From Anaerolineales bacterium (lineage in GTDB: Bacteria; Chloroflexota; Anaerolineae; Anaerolineales; UBA4823): 59,110 bases of DNA. The notes under the pieces were generated by a model, which made no database searches, had not been told where the DNA came from, and saw only the letters and a list, made by a program, of their open reading frames with translations. Position 1 is the first letter of the stretch; the number at the start of each line of letters is the position of its first letter. Position numbers and translations under genes: made by a program. The DNA lies in the NCBI GenBank assembly GCA_016932955.1, contig JAFGBV010000081.1, forward strand, positions 1 through 59,110, given 5' to 3'. Of this stretch, positions 51,202 through 59,110 are shown piece by piece.

Positions 51202-53256
51202 ATGAAAATTACACAACCCGATTGGCTGCATATTGCCCGCCTGGCGCTGCTCTCCAGGCAGTTGGATTTGCTCGAAGAAACCCAGCTTACCCCGCAAGGC
51301 AAGGTGAAGTACCAGTTCTCTGCCAGGGGACATGAGCTGGCCCAGATTTTACTGGCGCAGGCGCTCACCCACCCCCACGACGCCGCCACGGTTTACTACC
51401 GCTCGCGGCCTTTTCTCCTGGCGAGCGGGCTGACTCCCACTGAAGCGCTCGCCGCGGGCATGGCGCGCGCCGGCACCCCCAGCGAGGGACGCGACGTCGG
51501 CGTGATGTTCAATCTGCCACGCCGCTGTGGCGCCACCGTCTTCCCAACCTCGGGCGATGTAGGTGCCCAGTACACCCCTGCTGCTGGTTGGGCGCAGGCC
51601 ATCCATTATCGCCTGGATGTCTTAGAGGAGAAGGATTGGGAGTGCGCCATGGCGGTCGCCTTGGGGGGCGATGGCAGCACCGCCGCCAATGGCTTTTGGG
51701 CTGCATTGAACATCACCACCACCCAATGCCTGCCGATGCTGTTCTTCATTGAGGATAACGGCTATGGCATCTCCGTTCCCTCCCGCTACCAAACACCCGA
51801 AGGGAATATCGCCCATAACCTTCACTGCTTCAATAACCTCTACACCCTGGAAGGCAACGGCAGCGACCCTGCGGCAGCCTGGGAGGCGATCCAGGCTGCT
51901 GTCGATCACGTGCGCAATGGGGAAAGCCCTTGCCTGCTGCGCATGCGCGTCCCGCGCCTGGGCGGGCACACCTTTGTCGATACGCAAGCCTATAAGAGCA
52001 GCGAAGAACGCGCCGAAGAAGAGGCTCGCGATCCCTTGCGCCACCTGCACGCCTTCTTGGTGAGCCAAAACCAATGCGACGAAGCCGGCTGGGCTGCCTT
52101 GGAAGAATCAGTTACCGCAGAATTGAAACAAGCCTTGGAAGAGGCCGAGCAGCAGCCCGAACCCGACCCCGCCCAGGTAGGACGCTACGTGTTCTTCGAA
52201 GGCGTTTCTCCCGCCGTGGGAGGCCTACGCCCCGAAAATGCGCTGCCCCCCTTGGGTAGCGCCCAGGCAGAACCCAGCGGACCACGCATCAATCTCATCG
52301 ATGCAGTACGCCGCGCCCTTGAAGCCGAGCTGCACCGCAACCCGCGCATGCTGGTCTTTGGCGAAGATGTAGGTGTGAAAGGCGGCGTTCATGGCGCTAC
52401 ACTCGATATGCAGAACCACTTCGGCATCCAGCGTGTTTTCGATACCTCCCTCTCTGAAGAAGGGATCATGGGACGTGCCGCAGGCATGGCAATCGCCGGA
52501 TTGTTGCCCGTGCCCGAGATCCAGTTTCGCAAGTACGCCGACCCCGCTCACGAACAGATCAGCGACCTGGGCATGTTGCGCTGGCGCACTGCTAATCGTT
52601 TTGCCGCCCCGATGGTCGTGCGCATTCCGGTTGGTTTTGCCAGGAAAACCGGCGATCCCTGGCATAGCTTCAGTGCCGAGGCCATTTACACCCACATCTA
52701 CGGCTGGCGCATTGCCTACCCTTCCAATGCCGAAGATGCTGTCGGTCTGCTGCGCACTGCCCTGCGCGGAGACGACCCGACCTTCTTCTTCGAGCATCGC
52801 GCTCTGCTCGATTCAGTAGAAGGGCGCCGCCCATACCCTGGCGATCACTTCTGCCTGCCATTTGGGCAAGCCGCCCACCTGCTACAAGGTGATTCTCTTA
52901 CCGTCGTGAGCTGGGGAGCAATGATTCCCCGCTGCCTCGAAGCAGCTCGCGATTTCCCCGCTCAAATTGACCTGCTCGACCTGCGCACCATCATCCCCTG
53001 GGATAGCGCCGCCGTGCTGGAAAGCGTCCACCGCACCGGAAAAGTACTGATCGTCCATGAAGATACCCTCACCAGCGGCTTTGGCGCCGAGATTGCAGCC
53101 ACCATTGCCAGCCATGCCTTCACCGACCTGGATGCACCACTGGAGCGTCTCGCTATGCCCGACCACCCCATCCCGTACAACATCCCCATGATGGATGCCG
53201 TGTTACCTGGTGTTAAGATCATCCAGCAGAAAATGGCTGGGCTGTTGCAATATTAA
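51202..53256 (+). CDS. 2-oxoacid dehydrogenase E1, alpha and beta fused
   Basis: This 684-residue TPP enzyme has an E1 alpha part (about 1-330) with thiamine-binding GDG at 156-158 and DN at 185-186. The E1 beta part (about 350-684) includes VFGEDVG, SLSEEGIMGRAAGMA and EIQFRKYADPAHEQ. Substrate range is that of branched-chain (2-oxoisovalerate) or related dehydrogenases. The product would be an acyl group passed to a lipoyl E2. Neither E2 nor E3 is encoded nearby. It has its own promoter and starts at the ATG after TATAAT, with a weak ribosome site. Gene fusion of the two subunits is known in this family. Confidence 0.92.
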   Translation: MKITQPDWLHIARLALLSRQLDLLEETQLTPQGKVKYQFSARGHELAQILLAQALTHPHDAATVYYRSRPFLLASGLTPTEALAAGMARAGTPSEGRDVGVMFNLPRRCGATVFPTSGDVGAQYTPAAGWAQAIHYRLDVLEEKDWECAMAVALGGDGSTAANGFWAALNITTTQCLPMLFFIEDNGYGISVPSRYQTPEGNIAHNLHCFNNLYTLEGNGSDPAAAWEAIQAAVDHVRNGESPCLLRMRVPRLGGHTFVDTQAYKSSEERAEEEARDPLRHLHAFLVSQNQCDEAGWAALEESVTAELKQALEEAEQQPEPDPAQVGRYVFFEGVSPAVGGLRPENALPPLGSAQAEPSGPRINLIDAVRRALEAELHRNPRMLVFGEDVGVKGGVHGATLDMQNHFGIQRVFDTSLSEEGIMGRAAGMAIAGLLPVPEIQFRKYADPAHEQISDLGMLRWRTANRFAAPMVVRIPVGFARKTGDPWHSFSAEAIYTHIYGWRIAYPSNAEDAVGLLRTALRGDDPTFFFEHRALLDSVEGRRPYPGDHFCLPFGQAAHLLQGDSLTVVSWGAMIPRCLEAARDFPAQIDLLDLRTIIPWDSAAVLESVHRTGKVLIVHEDTLTSGFGAEIAATIASHAFTDLDAPLERLAMPDHPIPYNIPMMDAVLPGVKIIQQKMAGLLQY

Positions 53257-53307
53257 CCAACAGTTTGGGATAAGGGAGGTGCTTTTCTATTATCCTACAC
53301 TGATGTT

Positions 53308-53337
53308 TTGAACTTTTCGTCAATATTACAGTAAATT
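53308..53337 (+). promoter_or_regulatory. Possible promoter of the SRPBCC-PDZ-DinB gene
   Basis: TTGAAC (53308-53313), an 18-nt spacer and TAAATT (53332-53337) lie in an AT-rich 159-nt gap. Nothing else is seen in this gap. Confidence 0.35.
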
Positions 53338-53415
53338 AAACGTGCAATGATACGATTAATAATCTGAAGCCAGAACCAGACGGATTCCCCAAGAATAAAT
53401 ACCCAAGGAGAACAT

Positions 53416-54624
53416 ATGAGTAGCCCCGTTGAAACAAAACCACTAGAGCTGAGTTTGAATGCCTCACCCGCACTTGTTTACCGAGCCTGGACCAACTCCA
53501 GTGCCCTGCGCGAGTGGCTTTGCGATGTAGCCACCACCGAACCCCGCCCCAATGGACGCATCTATCTATATTGGAACGGGGGTTTTTACTCCACTGGTCA
53601 CTTCACCCAGTTGGAGCGCGACCAGGAGATCGCCTTTGTTTGGTTTGGGCGGGGTGACCCCGGCCCCAGCGAGGTGGTCATCACCCTGGAACCCGCCGGA
53701 GAAGGCACGCGCATGAAATTGGTGCAGCGTGGCCTGGAAATCTTCCCCGACCCCGCCGCCACCGCTGCAAACTTTGAGGAGGAATGGCGCCGGAGCCTGG
53801 AAAACTTGAAATCCGTGCTGGATGAAGGTCCCGATCTGCGCATCACACGCCGCCCCATGCTTGGCGTCACACTGAGCGACTTCAACGCCGAGATCGCGGC
53901 CAAAATTGGCGTACCACAAAACCAGGGAGTTCGCCTGGCTGGGGTGATCGATGGCATGGGCGCACAGGCAGCCGGGCTGCAAAAGGATGATGTGCTCGTA
54001 GAAATGGATGGCAAACCCATCACCGACTTCCCCTCGCTGGGCGAATTGATTTCCCCTCACCGCAGTGGAGATGAAGTGGAAGTCAAATACTACCGCGGCG
54101 CAGAGAAGAAGACCACCAAAATGAAACTCTCCGGCCGCCCAATCCCTGCGATTCCGCCAACCACTGCCGCTCTGGTGGAGCAAGTGCGCAAAGCCCTCGG
54201 CGAAGCCGCCGATGCGCTCGATAAGGCATTCGAAGATGTCAGCCAGGAAGAAGCCATGCGCAAGCCTGCCCCTGATGAATGGAGTGCCATGGAAACCCTT
54301 GCCCATCTCGTCCACTCCGAGCGCGGCTGGCAGAATTTCCTGGCAGAGATGGTCGGTGGGGATGAGCCACACTATGATGGCTTTGGCGGTAACGTTGATA
54401 TGCGCATCCAGGCTACCGTCGCTGCCTATCCCACCATTGCCGACATGCTCAACGAGATCAAGAGACTGTTTGCAGAAACCGCCGAAATGGTCACTCGCCT
54501 GCCTGAAGATTTTCTCGCCCGCAAGGGCACCCACTGGCGCCTGGTGACCAATGTGCTCAATGCCCCCATCCATACCGAACAGCACCTTGCGCAAATCAAG
54601 GCTGCCATCCAAGCGGGGCGATAA
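53416..54624 (+). CDS. SRPBCC-PDZ-DinB three-domain fusion protein
   Basis: This 402-residue cytoplasmic protein has an AHSA1/SRPBCC ligand-binding domain (about 8-140, APALVYRAW-like start and GRIYLYWNGG). A PDZ domain (about 148-240, LGVTLSDFN, GMGAQAAGLQKDDVLVEMDG) follows. A DinB-like four-helix domain (about 255-398, with His residues in LAHLVHSERGW and HTEQHLAQI as possible metal ligands) ends it. AAGGAG precedes the ATG by 5 nt. Each domain is common, but I do not know this combination. It could sense a small ligand and act as a thiol- or metal-dependent transferase brought to a partner by PDZ. It stands alone between a promoter and a terminator. Confidence 0.88.
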   Translation: MSSPVETKPLELSLNASPALVYRAWTNSSALREWLCDVATTEPRPNGRIYLYWNGGFYSTGHFTQLERDQEIAFVWFGRGDPGPSEVVITLEPAGEGTRMKLVQRGLEIFPDPAATAANFEEEWRRSLENLKSVLDEGPDLRITRRPMLGVTLSDFNAEIAAKIGVPQNQGVRLAGVIDGMGAQAAGLQKDDVLVEMDGKPITDFPSLGELISPHRSGDEVEVKYYRGAEKKTTKMKLSGRPIPAIPPTTAALVEQVRKALGEAADALDKAFEDVSQEEAMRKPAPDEWSAMETLAHLVHSERGWQNFLAEMVGGDEPHYDGFGGNVDMRIQATVAAYPTIADMLNEIKRLFAETAEMVTRLPEDFLARKGTHWRLVTNVLNAPIHTEQHLAQIKAAIQAGR

Positions 54625-54635
54625 TAAATAATTTC

Positions 54636-54680
54636 GGGTTCTTGCCGGTCAGTTGAAAACCGGCAAGAACCCTTCCCCTC
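54636..54680 (+). terminator. Intrinsic terminator of the fusion protein gene
   Basis: A perfect 14-bp stem, GGGTTCTTGCCGGT (54636-54649) with ACCGGCAAGAACCC (54659-54672), encloses a 9-nt loop and is followed by TTCCCCTC. It also has a run of A bases on its 5' side and may work in both directions. Confidence 0.8.
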
Positions 54681-54706
54681 TCAGTACACGTCATTTTCTT
54701 GTGGCG

Positions 54707-54712
54707 TATAAT
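54707..54712 (+). promoter_or_regulatory. -10 box giving a leaderless DUF58 transcript
   Basis: TATAAT is followed by only 7 nt before the ATG at 54720. Start-point geometry puts the RNA 5' end at or 1-2 nt before the start codon. Confidence 0.6.
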
Positions 54713-54719
54713 TAACGCC

Positions 54720-56009
54720 ATGAACTCACGCCCGCGTCTTACAACGCGCTTGCTGCCGCTGGTCACGCTGGCTGTGCTTGTCATGCAATTGCTTGATCCC
54801 TACCGGGTATGGATGATGCTTCTGGTTGGGTTGGGTGGGGCATGGCTGGTGGCTTACTTGTGGGCGCGTTCACTCAGCCGTGGCTTGCGCCTGGTGCGCG
54901 AGCTGCGCTATGGTTGGGCACAGGTTGGAGACCGCCTGGAAGAACGCATCACGATCGAGAACAAAGGCTGGGCGCCTGCCACCTGGGTGGAGATCATCGA
55001 TCAATCTACTCTACCCGACCACCATATCAATTGGGTGACCGGCATCGGGGGTAACCAGACTGGCCAGTGGCAAACAGAGAGCACCTGCACCCGTCGCGGG
55101 GTATATACCATTGGCCCTACCAACCTGCGCTGCGGCGATCCCCTGGGTATCTATCGTGTAGAAGTAAAAGATACAGCCTCGCGCACCCTGGTTATTATGC
55201 CACCCATTGTTCCGTTACCCGCCATCGAGGTGGCACCTGGAGGACGCAGCGGGGAAGGCCGCCCGCGCCCCGACGCCCCAGAACGCACCGTCAGTGCGGG
55301 CAGTGTGCGCGAGTATTACCCCGGCGACAGCCTGCGCTGGATCCATTGGAAGACAACCGCCCGCCGTCAAAAACCTTTCGTTCGCATCTTTGATGGCACA
55401 CCTGCCGGCGACTGGCGTATTATCCTTGATCTGGAACAGGCCATCCAGGCAGGCCATGAAGAAGAATCAACCGAGGAACACGGCGTTATCCTGGCTGCCT
55501 CGTTGGCAGACCGCGGATTACGCTTGCGCCGCGCCGTGGGATTAGCCATTAATGGTAATCCGGTTACCTGGCTGGCTCCCGAGCAAAACGAGGCTCAAAA
55601 ATGGGCTATCCTGCGCGCCCTGGCTGTGGCAAAGCCTGGTGAGAACTCATTAAGTGATCTCCTCCAACGGATGCAGCACGAAATCCACGCTCACACCAGC
55701 ATCATCCTGATCACGCCCTGCATCCGCAGCGACTGGCTCGAAGCTCTGTTGCCTCTCATCTGGCGCGGCGTCACACCGACCGTACTTTTACTGGACCCAC
55801 CCTCCTTTGGCAGCCCGGAAAGCGCCCAGCCTATGATCGCCGCCCTCACCGAGCTAGGCATCAGCCATTACCTGATCCAGAGCGACCTGCTCAAGAGGCC
55901 TGAAGCCCGCCCCGGAAAAGAGGGTATGCTCGAATGGCGGGTTACCCCATTGGGCAAAGCCATCCTGGTGCGCAAACCAAGTGACACTTCCTGGAAGACG
56001 ATGACATGA
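54720..56009 (+). CDS. DUF58 membrane protein
   Basis: This 429-residue protein has two hydrophobic helices (about 12-45) and then a beta-sandwich-like region. DUF58 core motif GSVREYYPGDSLRWIHWKTTAR lies near residues 194-215. A vWA-like remainder (WRIILDLEQ) follows. It is coupled to the following transglutaminase gene by an ATGA overlap. This DUF58-transglutaminase pair is widespread in bacteria, usually with a MoxR. Here the MoxR-DUF58 pair lies 5 kb away on the other strand. The ATG at 54720 is favoured over a TTG at 54699 that lies upstream of the -10 box. Confidence 0.9.
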   Translation: MNSRPRLTTRLLPLVTLAVLVMQLLDPYRVWMMLLVGLGGAWLVAYLWARSLSRGLRLVRELRYGWAQVGDRLEERITIENKGWAPATWVEIIDQSTLPDHHINWVTGIGGNQTGQWQTESTCTRRGVYTIGPTNLRCGDPLGIYRVEVKDTASRTLVIMPPIVPLPAIEVAPGGRSGEGRPRPDAPERTVSAGSVREYYPGDSLRWIHWKTTARRQKPFVRIFDGTPAGDWRIILDLEQAIQAGHEEESTEEHGVILAASLADRGLRLRRAVGLAINGNPVTWLAPEQNEAQKWAILRALAVAKPGENSLSDLLQRMQHEIHAHTSIILITPCIRSDWLEALLPLIWRGVTPTVLLLDPPSFGSPESAQPMIAALTELGISHYLIQSDLLKRPEARPGKEGMLEWRVTPLGKAILVRKPSDTSWKTMT

Positions 56010-58390
56010 CCCGCTGGCTGACACGCACCATCGGTAAGCGCACCTTCCTTGCTCTGGGGTCTCTACTGGTCGCCTTGGGCAGTGCCGCCTGGGGGCTGAG
56101 CGAAACGATCAGCGCCCTGGATATCAACACCATCACCATGATCAGCATTGCAGGCATCCTTTGCGGCTGGGGATTGGCGAGCTCACACCTCAGTGGGCGG
56201 TTGTCTACCCTGGTTACAATCTTATTGGGATTGGTGGCATTGGTGTTCCACTATGGGCAATTAGGCAGCCCTCTTTGGAGCATCCTGCGCTCATTACTGA
56301 TCCTACCGGGTGATATCTGGCGCTGGTCCCAGAATGGACCACCTAACCTGAATCCGCTTCTCTTCAGCCTGAGTGAGATCGGCGCCCGCATTGCTGGCAT
56401 ATTCACACGCCTGGGGGCTTGGTTAATCGGTGCTATCAATCGGCTAAACGTGCTGGATCCTCTGGCAGTTGCCATTTTATGGGGTGCAGTATTCTGGTTA
56501 GCCGCAGCCTGGGCATGCTGGGCAACCTTTCGCCGCAGCCAGCCTCTTGCAGGCATACTACCCATTGGAACCGTGCTGGCAGGTGTTCTCAACTACACAA
56601 AAGGGAACCCGATCGCTATCGCTCCACTGATCGGGGCGACGCTTCTGCTGATGGCAGTGGCAGATTTTGAGCACGAGAATGATTCCTGGGCACAGCGCAA
56701 GGTCGATGTAGCCGAGGATGTAGAATTTGAAACCGGTGGTTTTGCCCTCGGGCTGATCTTGGGATTGACCATCCTGGCAATGGGAGCGCCATCCCTCTCA
56801 GTGCGCAACCTGGTGCGCATTGGGCAGGAGATCTACCAGGCACACGTCGAGCAGAGCGCGCCGGTTGCCGAGTCGCTTGGGTTGCAAGCGCCCCCCCCTC
56901 CACTCACCGCCTCCAATGCCATCCGCCAGCCAGGGCTACCGCGTTCGCATCTCATTGGCAGTGGATCTGAGCTTTCGCGTAATGTGGTCATGGTGATCAA
57001 TACTGGCGAGCTGCCACCCGCCTCATCTGTGGAATTCCTCGGCATAACCCCCACACCTTATTACTGGCGCATGACTACATACGATATCTACACCGGAGAT
57101 GGCTGGGAAACTTCCGCAATAGTCAATGAAACATATCGTGCTGGCGAGGTGGCTTTTGAGAATGCCCCGCCCACCGGCCCCACGCTGCGGCTGGTTGGGC
57201 AGAATGTACGCCTGCTGCAGGATCTGGGAGGCCTGCTCATCCATACCGGTATACTCTACACAGCGAGCCCCAAATACCAGATTGCTTGGCGCGCTCCTGT
57301 TGAGCAGGGAGCAGACGCTTTTGGGGCTACCATTCACCAGGATACTTACGAGGCCAAGTCTCTGGTTGTGGCTGCCAGCGAGGAACGTCTTCGCCAGGCA
57401 GGCACGGACTACCCTCTATGGATCATAGAACGCTATCTCCAGCTTCCCGAGACAGTACCCGAGCGGGTGTTACAGCTCGCAGCCACCTTGACTGGCAAGC
57501 AACCCACTGCTTATGACAAAGCCAGGGCAATCGAGCAATATCTGCGCGCTTTCCCCTACACGCTCGATATCCCTGAAGCGCCCGAGGTACAAGATATTAC
57601 CGATTATTTCCTTTTCGATCTCCAACAAGGGTATTGTGATTATTACGCCACCTCAATGGTTGTGATGGCGCGGGCAGCCGGGCTGCCCGCCAGGATTGTG
57701 ATGGGTTATGCTAGTGGCTCTTATGACGCCCCCAATGCCCACTATCTCGTTACAGAGGCAGACGCTCACACCTGGATAGAAATCTATTTTCCGGGCATTG
57801 GCTGGGTCGAGTTTGAGCCCACAGGCGGGCGCCCAGAGATTATCCGCCCCGATGAAAAACTCCCGCTTATCGACCTCCCAGAGCTGACCCCCGCCCGCGC
57901 CTTCAACCTCAAAGAATGGCTGGGTAACCAGCCCTGGGAAGCATGGATGTTCTTCGGCGTCAGTATTGGAATGATCGCCCTGATGATTTGGATCGGCAGC
58001 GACCTCTGGGGACTTAGCAGCATGATGCCGCTGGTTGCTATAAACACCATCTACCGCCGCATGCAGCGCCTGGGATATCCTCTCACCCCAACCAGACAAC
58101 CCGGAGATACGCCTTACGAATGGTGCAATCAACTCTCTGACAGATTGGAATCTTTGTCTAAAGCACGACATGGGAAATACCTGTTCCAGCATACCGGTAT
58201 CCAGATCAATCTCCTGACTAGGCTATTCGTGCGCTCAACCTTCAGCCAGCACACCCCCAGCCGCGCCGATCAGCAGCGTGCAATCCTGGCCTGGCGCTCG
58301 CTGCGCTGGCGGTTATGGATGGCAAGGGTCGTGCAAAAACTAACGCCGAAAAGCCAATCAGGTACCCAACCTGATGAACAGCGCCCGTGA
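56006..58390 (+). CDS. Transglutaminase-like membrane protein (DUF3488 type), second copy
   Basis: This 794-residue protein has about six hydrophobic helices in residues 15-265. An extracytoplasmic region with a transglutaminase core (about 480-610) follows, then a membrane helix near 650-672 and a cytoplasmic tail. Catalytic Cys544 (QQGYCDYYA), His588 (ADAHTW) and Glu604 in EFEPT are present. It is clearly paralogous to the 4584-6986 gene over its full length, though only moderately similar. It starts inside the DUF58 stop (ATGA). Its last codons overlap the recognisable start of a broken CAP gene, which suggests a deletion at this junction. Confidence 0.9.
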   Translation: MTRWLTRTIGKRTFLALGSLLVALGSAAWGLSETISALDINTITMISIAGILCGWGLASSHLSGRLSTLVTILLGLVALVFHYGQLGSPLWSILRSLLILPGDIWRWSQNGPPNLNPLLFSLSEIGARIAGIFTRLGAWLIGAINRLNVLDPLAVAILWGAVFWLAAAWACWATFRRSQPLAGILPIGTVLAGVLNYTKGNPIAIAPLIGATLLLMAVADFEHENDSWAQRKVDVAEDVEFETGGFALGLILGLTILAMGAPSLSVRNLVRIGQEIYQAHVEQSAPVAESLGLQAPPPPLTASNAIRQPGLPRSHLIGSGSELSRNVVMVINTGELPPASSVEFLGITPTPYYWRMTTYDIYTGDGWETSAIVNETYRAGEVAFENAPPTGPTLRLVGQNVRLLQDLGGLLIHTGILYTASPKYQIAWRAPVEQGADAFGATIHQDTYEAKSLVVAASEERLRQAGTDYPLWIIERYLQLPETVPERVLQLAATLTGKQPTAYDKARAIEQYLRAFPYTLDIPEAPEVQDITDYFLFDLQQGYCDYYATSMVVMARAAGLPARIVMGYASGSYDAPNAHYLVTEADAHTWIEIYFPGIGWVEFEPTGGRPEIIRPDEKLPLIDLPELTPARAFNLKEWLGNQPWEAWMFFGVSIGMIALMIWIGSDLWGLSSMMPLVAINTIYRRMQRLGYPLTPTRQPGDTPYEWCNQLSDRLESLSKARHGKYLFQHTGIQINLLTRLFVRSTFSQHTPSRADQQRAILAWRSLRWRLWMARVVQKLTPKSQSGTQPDEQRP

Positions 58391-58739
58391 AAGTAATGGC
58401 CTCGTTTCCCTCTCCCTGGATTCACAACTCAGCGCTGCTGCGGTAGAATACAGCACTGATATGGCATGCAACGATTTCGTAGGCCAATATGGCTCAGGCT
58501 GGTAAGACCGCGCCGCTGCGCAGGGCTTCGCCAATTACGCCTGCGCTCGTGAGAATATCTATGTTGGCGGCCCAAGCTTTGGCGGAACGCCGGAAGGTGC
58601 TGAAGATAGGTGGATGAACAGCCCGGTACATGGCGACAATACCTTGTTTGATGATGTGTCAATCGTTGGGGTTGGCTATGTTAACTACGCTGCGAGCTCC
58701 TATGGTGGATACTACACCGTAGTCGTTGCCCGTCCATGA
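58370..58739 (+). pseudogene. Broken CAP (SCP/PR-1) domain gene
   Basis: One plus-strand frame, ending TGA at 58739, reads a nearly complete CAP domain. In order it contains LMNSARESNGL, a DMACNDF block, ARENIYVGG, RWMNSPVHGDN, VGVGYV and the family end YYTVVVARP. It is interrupted by an in-frame TAA at 58503 between GSGW and DRAAAQGF. The expected signal peptide and start are missing: the frame emerges from inside the preceding transglutaminase gene. CAP proteins are secreted. This copy has lost its 5' part and carries a stop, so it cannot make a normal product. Confidence 0.8.
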
Positions 58740-58768
58740 GCGTGTTTTTCAGGAAAGGAGAATCGAAG

Positions 58769-59110
58769 ATGGACTACCGTAACTTAGGTCACACTGGCTT
58801 GAAAGTGTCTGAGCTTTGCCTAGGCAGTATGCAATTTGGTTGGACAGCTGACGAGCAGACTTCCTTCCAAATCCTCACCCAGGCTTACCAAGCGGGTGTC
58901 AACTTCATCGATACCGCTGATATCTACTCCAGTTGGGCGGAGGGGAATCCCGGCGGCGTTTCTGAAACCCTGATCGGTAAATGGATGCAGGAGAACCGTA
59001 TTCCCCGTGAGCGGCTGGTGATCGCCACCAAAGTGCGCGGCCGCATGGGAGAAGGCCCCAACGCAGAAGGCCTCTCCCGCCTCCACATCTTCACCGCCGT
59101 CGAAGCATCC
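58769..59110 (+). CDS. Aldo/keto reductase, 5' part
   Basis: The first 114 codons of the gene are present and the frame runs off the window end. AGGAAAGGAG lies 8 nt before the ATG. The start [16 protein letters not shown] and catalytic Asp/Tyr region [11 protein letters not shown] are diagnostic of the aldo/keto reductase barrel family. The later Lys in VIATKV is also present, and the end [12 protein letters not shown] matches the usual helix. It should be an NADPH-dependent oxidoreductase of broad substrate range. It follows the CAP remnant and is probably a separate transcript. Confidence 0.92.
   Translation, partial: MDYRNLGHTGLKVSELCLGSMQFGWTADEQTSFQILTQAYQAGVNFIDTADIYSSWAEGNPGGVSETLIGKWMQENRIPRERLVIATKVRGRMGEGPNAEGLSRLHIFTAVEAS

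Noticed and set aside
53257..53415. AT-rich gap as a mobile element scar
   Set aside because: No repeats or transposase remnant are seen. The base composition fits a promoter region.
49523..58505. Recoding of UGA (or UAA) as a sense codon
   Set aside because: Many intact genes here end in TGA within ATGA overlaps, and the interrupted CAP gene uses TAA. Simple gene decay explains both cases better.

Overview
The window looks like a chromosomal segment of a Chloroflexota bacterium, probably Anaerolineae. This is inferred, not proven. Supporting signs are moderately high GC, a T-box leader (Gram-positive and Chloroflexi style), secreted proteins with Pro/Thr-rich linkers or Asp-box propellers, class III cyclases joined to GAF/FHA modules, and repeated DUF58/transglutaminase/MoxR genes. 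No IS element, prophage, CRISPR array or rRNA was seen.

Layout. 1-2550 (+): two tandem FemAB-type transferases and a D-cysteine desulfhydrase-like PLP enzyme. 2560-8471 (-): a GAF-PAS-cyclase, a DUF11 gene remnant, a transglutaminase membrane protein and an exported tail-anchored protein. 8633-16107 (-): the most unusual block. It has two tRNA-Ala genes, then a T-box leader with a Leu CTC specifier, a small Leu-rich ORF, leuS, a glycosyltransferase-like/methyltransferase fusion, and a second divergent leuS with a large insertion in its editing domain. 16192-17834 (-): small soluble and membrane proteins. 17924-22004 (+): M24 peptidase, esterase, MFS carrier and PAP2 phosphatase as one tight operon. 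22096-24165 (-): an EF-G-like GTPase. 24368-26503 (+): methyltransferase, small membrane protein and an alkaline-phosphatase-superfamily enzyme. 26493-28521 (-): serine palmitoyltransferase plus a 3-ketodihydrosphingosine-reductase-like SDR, which suggests sphingoid base synthesis. 28745-32513 (-): two secreted proteins, a propeller and an M23 peptidase.

32698-39987 (+): an RNase H-like nuclease, then a four-gene coupled operon of a large envelope protein, ABC ATPase, ABC-2 permease and a Gln-rich membrane protein. 40045-47566 (+): a signalling island of two hybrid GAF kinases with an unusual putative H-box, a lone receiver, and two tandem FHA-GAF-adenylate cyclases. 47572-49483 (-): MoxR and DUF58. 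49523-51130 (-): decaying genes (nitroreductase with an in-frame UGA, a DCC thiol protein, a membrane protein with a disrupted 5' end). 51202-58390 (+): a fused E1alpha/beta 2-oxoacid dehydrogenase, an SRPBCC-PDZ-DinB fusion, then DUF58 and a second transglutaminase. 58370-59110: a broken CAP-domain gene and the 5' end of an aldo/keto reductase.

Regulatory reading: many genes have a TATAAT-like -10 box. At least two (49483 and 54720) have it only 6-7 nt before the ATG, which implies leaderless transcripts. Several operons are translationally coupled through ATGA or TTGA overlaps. Starts were moved inward where a Shine-Dalgarno or -10 box decided the matter.
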